From Kalaharituber pfeilii (lineage: Eukaryota > Ascomycota > Pezizomycetes > Pezizales > Pezizaceae): DNA of 64,000 nucleotides. Where the stretch lies: positions 124,001 through 188,000 of the forward strand of contig WHUZ01000070.1 of assembly GCA_015179045.1 (NCBI GenBank), in the 5' to 3' direction. This document shows, piece after piece, positions 11,867-20,138 of this stretch (the first letter of the stretch is position 1; the number at the start of each line of letters is the position of its first letter). The translations under genes and the position numbers were made by a program. The notes beneath the pieces were generated by a model. It was not told the DNA's origin, ran no database searches, and saw only the letters and a list, made by a program, of their open reading frames with translations.

Positions 11867-13270
11867 CGGGATGTCTCCGGACAGTCCTTTTGGACTGTCC
11901 TGACTGTCCTGACTGTCCCGAAGGTTGCATAACTGACTGTCCCGTCTTGCATATGGTGCGGCTGAGCTCACTGTCTTGGTGTGGCAGACTGTCTTGGTGC
12001 GGCAGATATTTTCGGTGCAGGGTAATCAGTGCACCTAACTCTCCGAACTGGGAAATTTTTCTTTGATAATTCGTACTGTAGCAAAGGCTTCATGCACTTT
12101 ACATCCCAGATATTTTCCAGCCGATACATATATTCATATAGTACTCGCGAGTCCTTATTTAATTTTTCTGCCCTATACTTGCTTTGCGCTCACTAAAATG
12201 TCACTCTCCACTGCAACCAGTACCTTGAGTGCGAAACAGACCTGGACTCCACACCCGAGCCTTCCAAAGGAGCTTGTTTCGGTAGTAATAAAGGTTGTAG
12301 AAGAGATGCTTGAATTACATTGTGAAGACCCTATGGACGGCGAGCAATATGCATGGCCAAATATGGCTTTAGATAGACTCCAGGACTATGGATGTGTACA
12401 TCATGGCAAGCCCCGAGATACTAGAAAACTAGATGCAGAGAATTCTGAAGGTATGTCAATATATTTTAATTAAGACTTATGTACTAATATATATATAGTA
12501 CAGCGCAGACACCAGACCAACACACAAGCCAAAGAATGTCTATGGGCAATATCTACCAATTTGCGAGTAGATATAGATAGTGAAACAGATACTTGGGTGC
12601 TTGCGATATCAGATAAAATTCATACTCATCCTTTGGCACCAAATCCATTAATATATATCTAGCATAAACGTCGCAATACTGATTATCAGCAAGCAGTAGG
12701 AGATGCTATACAGTATAGGTGAGCAGGATTGAGTTACAATATGTCCTTACACCTTCGTACAGAAGAAGGAATGCAGTTGAATCCTAAAGCATACTATAAC
12801 AGCCGTCATAGCAGTAAAATTCCTATTACTGTTGAGGAAAGAATCAATCGGATATTAAGAGAACTAACAACAGCTGGTTGTCATATCACTGATCATTCCA
12901 CAGTACCAACAGTACCTCATCACTTTGCACCAGTCGTATCTTCCAGCATATTGCCCCAACGTAAAAATAAAGAAAAGGCAGCTGGTCGTACCTTGACAGG
13001 AGCTGAAATGGCAGAAAGGCAGCGAAAGTGGGCTCGGACAGAGAGTGTGGAGCATAATAGGACTCAAGATTGTATCACTGTATCTTCTACTGCATCAGTA
13101 TGATGTATCATTCTGTATTTCGTACAATCATGTATGTAGGTACTTCGCTTTTTTAATGAATTCTCGCTGATGGCCAAGTTTGAGACAGGCACCTCAGCCG
13201 CACCATATGCAAGATGGGACAGTCAGTTATGCAACCTTCGGGACAGTCAGGACTGTCCGGAGACATCCCG
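11867..13270 (+). mobile_element. Internally deleted MULE (Mutator-like) transposon
   Basis: 1,404 bp bounded by a perfect 9-bp TSD, ATGAGTGTA (11858-11866 and 13271-13279), typical of Mutator-like elements. Ends read CGGGATGTCTCCGGAC and its complement; the inverted repeat runs about 80 bp, the left arm carrying an extra 22 bp made of CTGTCC-type repeats. Inside are remnants of a transposase related to the one at 52.7 kb: an N-terminal piece beginning MSLSTATSTLS with the shared W-x-PHPxLP motif, then a stop-interrupted piece, then a C-terminal tail. The catalytic middle is missing, so it is non-autonomous. Confidence 0.9.
12198..13103 (+). pseudogene. Deleted MULE transposase remnant
   Basis: The first part (12198-12473, from ATG) encodes a FAR1-like DNA-binding start (QTWTPHPSLPKEL), matching the N terminus of the 52.7-kb transposase (QGWVPHPDLPPSL). 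A likely intron or gap follows, then a piece with DKIHTHPLAPNP (compare NGHNHPMASNP), a TAG stop, and 12729-13103 matching the region after it (SLHLRTEEGMQLNPKAYYN against SLRVMSQNQETLRLRPSTFYN). The DDE/MULE catalytic domain and the SWIM finger are absent. Confidence 0.75.
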
Positions 13271-13424
13271 ATGAGTGTAGGTCCTAATACGTGTTTAAAT
13301 GGAAATACATTTCACCTCTTTTTTTTTTTTTTTTTATATCAATACTCGCGTGCCGCACATTTCTCCTCATAATCTGTCCTTGTGATATCCTGCAGCAAAT
13401 GTTTCTCAATTTGTAAAGCCATCC

Positions 13425-13488
13425 TTACTCGCCATAGACCATGGGGCGGCATGCGAGTAATGATTTTTTTTTTTTTAAAAAAAGCCAT
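13425..13488 (+). mobile_element. S1 ultra-short retroposon with T-then-A tail
   Basis: Insertion of 64 bp flanked by the perfect 12-bp TSD AAAGCCATCCTT (13413-13424 and 13489-13500). The core begins at the hairpin foot (CTCGCC), ends GCGAGTAATGA, and is followed by T13 and then A's instead of a plain A tail. Confidence 0.85.
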
Positions 13489-14369
13489 CCTTCGCATTCA
13501 GATTGGAAACACGTTTTTGGCAAGCGTTAGAAAGCGAAGGACAGACTTACTAAACACCAGTTGTGAGTATTCTATACGCTTCCGCTTGGAATTATCCGTA
13601 ATTGAGGCTGTGTGAATCCTTTGCATTCTAGGCGTCGGCATGGCCTTAGTATAGCGACGAATATATAGGAAGGCGTATACGAGAACTAGAATGGCCGATG
13701 GTAAGATGAGCTGCGTGAAGAGGCGAGAGGTAAGTGCCCCACCCGAGCAGGAGAATTCAGGTGATTTGAAGGATAGTCTGTTCCTGAATAGGCCTTATCG
13801 CGAACTGCTAGTGTCGCTGAGTTCGCGAGGTTATCAGTAACAAGAACTGCTTTTTTTTTTTTGTAACGAGGTTGCCATTATACCTTCGGAACGAAGTGTA
13901 CCTTATTTCGTCATAGGGTAGTCTATTTCCGGAGCACTCGTATGCATGCGATAGCGATTGCAGAGGGACGGCTAACGTAAGCATGCGCTGAAGAAGGCCC
14001 CTTCCTCCGACCTGGCTACCCATCCTGGTTTCGTATACCCATCCGTCCTTCTCCGCCGTTGATCTTTCAGTGCCCACTTGCACAGGCCTCCGACACCGCC
14101 AACACGAACTCCTCACGTCTTTGCACCTCCCCCTCAGCTTCCGGCTTCTTGTTTTTCCCGCAATCAGCTCCCGCAATCAGTTCACACGTGCAAGACCCGC
14201 GATTCACATCTTATTTCGTGCCTCCGCCTGGTAGCCTGTACCCATGTAAGCGACCCCCCCCCATAAAAAAAAAAATATAAGGGATGATCTTCCTGCTTTC
14301 TCGGCAGTGCTGATCCAACGGCCTTGTGTGCACCCTTCATACCACAGCACCTGTTAATTCCATACGGTT

Positions 14370-14445
14370 GCCCTGCCATGGCCATGGCAAACAGGCCGTT
14401 ATGTGATATTAAGAGAGAAAAAAAACAAAAAAAAAAAAAAAAAAA
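14370..14445 (+). mobile_element. S2 ultra-short retroposon
   Basis: Begins GCCCTGCCATGG and ends TATGTGATATT before an A-rich tail interrupted by G and C. Flanks CCATACGGTT (14360-14369) and CCGTATGGTT (14446-14455) match with two differences. The core is diverged from other S2 copies, so this is an older insertion. Confidence 0.7.
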
Positions 14446-14636
14446 CCGTATGGTTGCCCTCGTACCTACCGAGCTGCTTCCATATCCTGCTATGAAACTT
14501 TCGAATTGCGAAGGCGCGTATCACGGGTTGCGCGGCATGGACGGAATGTCGTGAGGCGTGGTGATTTGGCAGCCAGATACACTTCCAGGGCCCAATGGTA
14601 ATAAGCAGCTTGCGAAGCAACCTAAACCCCGCACGC

Positions 14637-14731
14637 CTATATGCTGATCCCGACAGTTTCTACCCGCGGTCACTGGTAGTTCTACCTTTTGTTGCAACAG
14701 TTTGTGAAACGGTCGGTCGCAACCGGTAACA
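14637..14731 (-). repeat. LTR fragment, same family as the solo LTR at 18483
   Basis: About 90 bp matches one end of the solo LTR at 18483-18721 in inverted orientation. Shared landmarks are GGTAGTTCTACCTTTTG, then a TTGCAAC / ACGGTCGGT stretch, ending GGTAACA. It is diverged and only one end remains. Confidence 0.6.
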
Positions 14732-16439
14732 ACGCGGAATAGGTTCTCTTATGTACCTTGTCCTCTCTATATACAGTTTTCCCTTGCTATATAAAATCCG
14801 GCCTTTTTCGTCCGGTATAGCAAGGTTCCGTTATAAAACTAGGTGAGGCCGTCAGTTGCCGTCCTGATTAGGCAACGTTCCCTAGGAATGGGGGCCCTAT
14901 GCGAAGTCAAATAAATGTTCCGGAGGCGTGACTGGCAGAGTGATGGTAATACTATATGTGCTGGTGGAGGAGGGGTGCGGTAGAGAGGAGGGTGTGGTAG
15001 AGAGCGGTGCGCGGTAAAGGAGCGGGGTTTAAGCTTTTTTTTCTTTTTTAACTTCTTCGAACTGACCTGCGCCTTGGTCGAAGTGGAAAGCTGTGGTCTC
15101 CAGTGATGGAGGTAACCAAAAGCGCCATGGAGAGGTGTAGAATTGAGGGCCCCGGTTCAATTCTGAGCTGGGGAAGAGGGTTGTCCAGCATCTCTCCGAG
15201 ATGGACTGTAATGCTCCGGTTCCAGCAATGATCTCTTGGGAGTTAGAATTTACCGTAAAATCTCTTAGCAAGTCAGAAATTGTAATGATGAACAATTGGG
15301 AGCTGGAACCGGGGTAACTTGTTTTTATTTTTCACATATCTGTTTTTTTTCCTAGCATTTTGACATTGCTTCTTCAAGTTGCTCTCAAAGTCTCAACTAA
15401 TACCTATCTATCTATACATGAACTGCTATATCTATTGAATCTAACCTCCTCTCCTCCACTATTCTTGCTGTGGTATTTTTTAGTATAGCAATACTTGAAA
15501 GACGATTAAATGGAACAGAACTTAAAAAGGCCAAATCCTGCAAACATTTGACTCGAGATAGTGTAACAAATGTTAAGCCCGACTGATTTTCTTTTAAACC
15601 TAACTCTACTACCACTTTTGGCAATGTGAGTCCCTGAGACTTGTGAATAGTTAGGGCCCATGCCAAAACCAATGGAAATTGTTTTCTAGAACACGGATGT
15701 CCATTGTATTCAAAGCGGCTAGTGAAAGGAGCTATTGGTATTACTCGTGGATATGACTCCATAAATGGTGGACCTGAATAGTGATCTAATTCTACCAATA
15801 AGCAGATAGGAAGTGCTTGACGAGATTCATCAACACTATTTAAGACCAAACCACGAATAGTTCTCATAGCTCCATTCACAATACCAGCTTGTACCCAGAG
15901 GTTTTTTGTTACCATAACTCTAGCTCCAATAGCTAATAGTAACACAGGTGGTAAATCTCCAGCTGCTTCCGAGTTCAGTTTCTTTATTGTCGATATAATA
16001 GCTCGTGGTGCTGAATGTATGGCTAGTGCACGGTATACTGGACAGTGCATAGAAAGTAAGTATTTGGCATTCTATGCCTTTACCTCCTTTCTCGTACACA
16101 TAAGAGCTACAGCTCTATTAAATGTATGCCTGTCCGCTTCACTCATAATATCTAAAACACGAGCCTGAACAAATTGTTGCCAGTCATGATGAGTCCATGC
16201 TCCATCTCTGGCTCGTAGAAGCATAGATCGAAAATGAATCTGATCCTCTCCTCTTTGACGCATACTGGTTTGAAGACGAATAAAGGTCGTAAATTGACGA
16301 TATAGAAAGTAACCTCTATCTTGTAATAACAAGCTCATCATCAATATACTTTACTCAACCGCGACAACCACTTTGACAGGACGAGCACTTGGAAGCCACT
16401 CCGCAAATACAACGTCCCCCCAGCGAAACCTACATAGAT

Positions 16440-16475
16440 CGAAAGTGCTCAGTGCGCTGAGTCTTTTGATCTAAT
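16440..16475 (+). promoter_or_regulatory. Conserved 5'-leader hairpin of the ORF1 elements
   Basis: GATCGAAAG pairs with CTTTTGATC, enclosing an inner CTCAG/CTGAG stem. The same arrangement recurs in the 63.58-kb element with a different loop (CACG instead of TGCG), so the stem is conserved while the loop drifts. It could serve in promoter, translation or packaging; no role is proven. Confidence 0.5.
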
Positions 16476-16595
16476 TTTCATTCCAAAATACCCAACTCCT
16501 CAAGTTTCCCCCTTGGGGTGAAGTTTCGAGGACATATTCAGCTCCCCTCTCCGTTGCCAGCACACCAACATCCCTGACTTCTTGGCACTCCCACC

Positions 16596-17702
16596 ATGGA
16601 TCGGACCAATAGATTCATGGCATTGGGCAGCCCAGCACCAAAAAACATACCCGCAGGTGCCAAAATAACTCTGGCTAGAAGTACCCGTCTCGAGGCCTCA
16701 CTATACAAGTCTATTAGCGAACGACTTGGTGGAGTCAACATGACCTATATGCTTGAAGCAGTGAGAGAAGTCATTGACCACATTGACCAATGTATAGAAG
16801 ACCAAATGACAAGACCAAACTTCGAACCAACGGACAGGTTCCTGGAGGAACTCCGAGTCTTACACGGGTATACCAACGTCCTTGCAACAAGGGTAGGAGG
16901 GTACACATGTACAGACCGGCATGCAGATATTGTGAAGCATGACTCCAAGGAAAGGGAAACACAAACCGAACCAGAGATACCACCACGGCTGTCATATGCA
17001 GCAATTATCTCTCAAAACATTCCACCAACACCACCGGCCCCTAAAAAGTCTTCCACCCCCTCAGCGCAACCATTAATGAAGGGCAAGAAGGTACCCACGG
17101 CCCCCATTCCAACAAATGGGCAGTCTTCGAAGCCCTCAAAAGCTTCGGAGAAGGCTACAGAAAAGATGACACCTCCCATCTCCATACAAAACCAAAAATT
17201 ACCTCCCACGCAAGAAGTCAACAAACCACAGACCGGGAAGCGACAGTTGAGCCTGCCTCAGTCCGGTCGCGCAATTGTGGTACATGGAATTGCAACAACC
17301 AAAAAGCTGGGAAAGGTTAGGGACTGGATGGAGAAGGCGAACCCATGGATGGGGAGTATAGTTGCAGCCCGATGGTTGTTGAAGAAGGAGAGGAGGGAAG
17401 GGAAGAAGACCAGCTCGGTCGTAATCTACCTAAAAGGGGAGGTAGAGTCGGATGGTCAAAAACTAGCGAAGGTAAGGTTGTCTGGGAGATGGCTACACTC
17501 GGAATTGTACGAGTGGAATAGAGTGGGTACAAGAGAGAAGGGGAAGGAGCGAGATGACAGGATGGACATGGATGAAGCAGTGGTAGAGGAGAAGGAAGAG
17601 TGCTCCGACAGATGCGAAGGGAGGATCATCTGCGGTAACCTCTTTAGCTACGAAGTCAACTGCCCAAGACATGGACGTTCTTACATCACGCCATTTCGTT
17701 GA
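16596..17702 (+). CDS. LINE ORF1 protein (Tad1-like)
   Basis: 368 codons starting at CCACCATGG, a strong context. The N-terminal 110 residues look helical (LEASLYKSISERL, IDHIDQCIEDQM); the middle (about 140-225) is Pro/Lys-rich and probably disordered. A compact C-terminal region starts RAIVVHGIA and runs through KKTSSVVIYLKGE and VRLSGRWLHSELYEWNR, a pattern repeated in the fragments at 37.4 and 61.7 kb and resembling the nucleic-acid-binding part of ascomycete LINE ORF1. A cysteine-containing tail (CSDRC..CGNLF..CPRH) may bind zinc. The ORF is undamaged, consistent with a recent insertion. Expected role is RNA binding in the retrotransposition particle (inferred). Confidence 0.8.
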   Translation: MDRTNRFMALGSPAPKNIPAGAKITLARSTRLEASLYKSISERLGGVNMTYMLEAVREVIDHIDQCIEDQMTRPNFEPTDRFLEELRVLHGYTNVLATRVGGYTCTDRHADIVKHDSKERETQTEPEIPPRLSYAAIISQNIPPTPPAPKKSSTPSAQPLMKGKKVPTAPIPTNGQSSKPSKASEKATEKMTPPISIQNQKLPPTQEVNKPQTGKRQLSLPQSGRAIVVHGIATTKKLGKVRDWMEKANPWMGSIVAARWLLKKERREGKKTSSVVIYLKGEVESDGQKLAKVRLSGRWLHSELYEWNRVGTREKGKERDDRMDMDEAVVEEKEECSDRCEGRIICGNLFSYEVNCPRHGRSYITPFR

Positions 17703-18482
17703 TGTCATATCAGGGGACGTGTTTGTATGTAGTTGCATAGGTGCCTGTCTCCGGGCCATAAGGACTTCGGTCCAGGGACCCTGCCATGGCGAACAGCTGC
17801 AAGCGGGGTTACGTGAAATAAAAAAAAAAAAAAAAAAAAAAGTAATAACAAGCTAGTAGGATTTCCCTTTCGTCTGGAATCTGGTTTAACGTACATCGGA
17901 AGATCTCCTACTGGAGGCAGCTGGGCAAAGTCTCCCATCAATATGATATGAACACCACCAAATATCACACCTTGACGGTCTGGGAATGCTATTCCAAGTC
18001 TTCGATCAATCCGAGCTAGAAAAGCCTGTCCAATCATTGACATTTCATTAATAATGATAATTTTCGTATGTTGACATTTATTTTGAAGAGTAGTTGCAGC
18101 AGCTGGTGTAATATTATCATCGTTACCTGTTAAACTCATTTGCAAGGTCCCATGGATAGTAGATCCATTAACATTATGAGCTGCACATCCAGTATATGCT
18201 AGAACAGGTACTACCTCTTCGATTAACCTTTCAGGTGGAAGAGTAAGTGAGATTGCATATCTTAAAGCATTAATAAGATAAGACTTTCCAGCTCCTGCTG
18301 TTCCAGCTACAATCATCAAAAGTTGAGAAGTAGTAGCATCATCCCGGTGGTTCCAATGGTTCATAATTTTGTCGAAGGCAATTCGCTGTTCTGTGTTGAG
18401 TGTTTGAGGTAATACCTCAGGAAGATTTATTGTAACTGGAGTAACTTGTTTTGTCTCCTGTATCCAGCTAGCACCATGTACC

Positions 18483-18721
18483 TGTTACGGGTTGCAACCG
18501 ACCGTCTTGCAAACCGTTGCACCAAAAGGTAGAACTACCGGTGACCCCTGGTAGTACGGTCGGGATATATAGGAGTATCCATGCATACGGGCTCTTGGTA
18601 CCGGTTCGCGCCAGGTCTTCAGGCATAGCAGGGGTGGGCCGGTCACATGACCTCGTAGCTCACTGCATTTTAGCCCTGCTCTGGGTACGCTCGCATACCG
18701 CCATGTCATACCGTCATGACA
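18483..18721. mobile_element. Solo LTR
   Basis: 239 bp beginning TGTTACGGG and ending CATGACA (TG..CA), with perfect 5-bp TSD GTACC (18478-18482 and 18722-18726). This is the signature left when an LTR retrotransposon recombines out. It interrupts the Helitron helicase; removing it with one TSD restores the frame. A TATATA motif at 18568-18573 could be the LTR promoter. Superfamily cannot be told. Confidence 0.88.
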
Positions 18722-19709
18722 GTACCACATTTGTATATCCACCAAAGATATTGAGATCACAATTCCAATCATAGTTGATATCTTCAGCTCGGTGACCCAG
18801 ATGACTGATAGCAATATCCAGTTGATCTTGTTGATCATTAGTGAGTATATTTTGACCGTGGGGACGTATGCCAGCTATATCCATCCAATCTTCTGTTTCT
18901 AATTCTTCCTCCTGTAGTTGATTGCCTTCCAGATCTGAGTCATGTCCATGATCCAAATTGGCAACACCATGATAGCCACTTATTAGAGTACGGACTGTAG
19001 CTGGTAGCAAAGGAAGGAAAAATTGTAATCATGCACACCAGTCTATAGTATCAAGATTATCACTGGCTAAATCTTCCTCAATACCCGTTATATATGCTAG
19101 AGTCCTAAAAGGAATATGTTTGAGTAATGTTACACGACAAAATAGAATATTTGTTGCATCCACTGGAGGGTCAGGAATTGTTCGAATAACTCGACTTTTT
19201 CGATTTCGATTTGATGTTGCTATCCATCTCTCATTACGATAAGTATATGATTGAAGCAAATCATGAAGGCAGATATCTTCTAGCTCTGGGTCACGACCAA
19301 TATATCTTTCTAAAATACCTTTTTTTATATCAGTACTTATATATCATTTTCAGGGTAAGAACTATTGGAAAATAGCTTGTCCTAATATTACCTCTGCCCC
19401 ATCTTCTAAATTTTGTAAAGCTTCAGCCTCTATTCTTAGAGGAACCAGTGTTGTATTTGTAAGATTAAGAGTAATCACTTTCCATGATGACTCTACTAAG
19501 CTTAACCCTTGCAGAAGATGGCAAGCTTCTTGAGCAGAAAAGTCTTGTTCAATAACAAAAGAGTAAAGCATCTTCTTAAACAGAAGTTGAGCAGGAGACT
19601 CATCTGTACATTTCGTAGCTGCTGTTCTCATAATAGACTGAAGATTTGTAGAAGCTGTTTCTGCTTTAGTTGCATACTTTGCAATGTAGTTCAAGACCGC
19701 CTCAATACT

Positions 19710-20138
19710 TTTTTTTTTTTTTTTTTTTTTATATCACGTGACCCCGCATGCAGCTGTTCGCCAAGGCAGGGCCCCTGGGTCTAAACCCTCAAAGCCCGGA
19801 GGCAGGCTTACCTAACTACCCCTCCGCCGCCATCTCTACAAACGGAAAACTCAACCCCTCCCCGCCCCACCTCCCCGAGGCACTACAATAACTACAACTT
19901 TCCTCCACCGCCACCTTCGAACAAACGAAAAATCGCCCCCTCCCCCTCCCCCTACACCTTCAACGAACCAAAAAACTCTCCCAGCACATCCACCGCCTCC
20001 CCGTTCTCCTGCTCTGCCGTCCACTTCTTCTCGTCAATATCCTCCCACCTTCCCCATCCTTCCGGGTACTCTACCTCCTCACACCTGAACGCCAGGTGAA
20101 ACAAAAAAGGAAAGCAGAAACTACTACTTTCATACTGC
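19710..20138 (-). mobile_element. 5'-truncated LINE 3' end with S2 tail
   Basis: Poly(T) on the + strand, then the S2 core and about 350 bp of LINE 3' sequence, with a 13-bp TSD ACCGCCTCAATAC (19697-19709 and 20139-20151). On the minus strand it holds the end of an ORF (HLAFRCEEVEYPEGWG..) also present at 42.4-42.5 kb. It splits the Helitron between the HUH and Y2 motifs. The open frame across the junction (down to 19952) is a chance fusion. Confidence 0.88.

Larger units (their letters stand above)
13280..15410. other. Intergenic mosaic of small repeats
   Basis: No supportable gene. Contains an S1 copy (13425-13488), an S2 copy (14370-14445), an LTR fragment (14637-14731), a terminal-repeat-like stretch at 14769-14850 (TTTTCCCTTGCTATA and CCGGTATAGCAAGG, also found near 24050-24151), GA-rich repeats at 14955-15030, and a block at 15070-15230 with tRNA-like promoter boxes (see findings). 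Confidence 0.45.
16336..17841 (+). mobile_element. ORF1-only LINE-derived retroelement with S2 tail
   Basis: 1,506 bp with a perfect 13-bp TSD, GTAATAACAAGCT (16323-16335 and 17842-17854), inserted in the Helitron helicase. It has a 260-bp 5' leader shared with the element at the right end of the window (63.5 kb), an intact ORF1 (16596-17702), and then directly the S2-type 3' end and A tail (17759-17841). No reverse transcriptase is present, so it must be mobilised in trans. Confidence 0.9.
15412..19709 (-). pseudogene. Helitron Y2 region and Pif1-like helicase
   Basis: Resumes after the LINE insertion with the Y2 pair (NYIAKYATKAE, about 19662-19694). The helicase follows: Walker A AGTAGAGKSYLI (about 18280-18312), IIINEMSM (Walker B-like, near 18030-18060), and the C-terminal motif WALTIHKSQGLTL (near 15620-15665), ending at 15412. 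A solo LTR splits it at 18483-18721 and the ORF1-only element splits it after NPTSLLL at 16336-17841. One TAG separates the pieces near 16070. Pif1-type domains unwind DNA during rolling-circle transposition. The copy cannot make full-length protein. Confidence 0.82.

Noticed and set aside
14182..14620. ORFs around the S2 copy at 14.4 kb
   Set aside because: They run through the A tail and have no recognisable domain.
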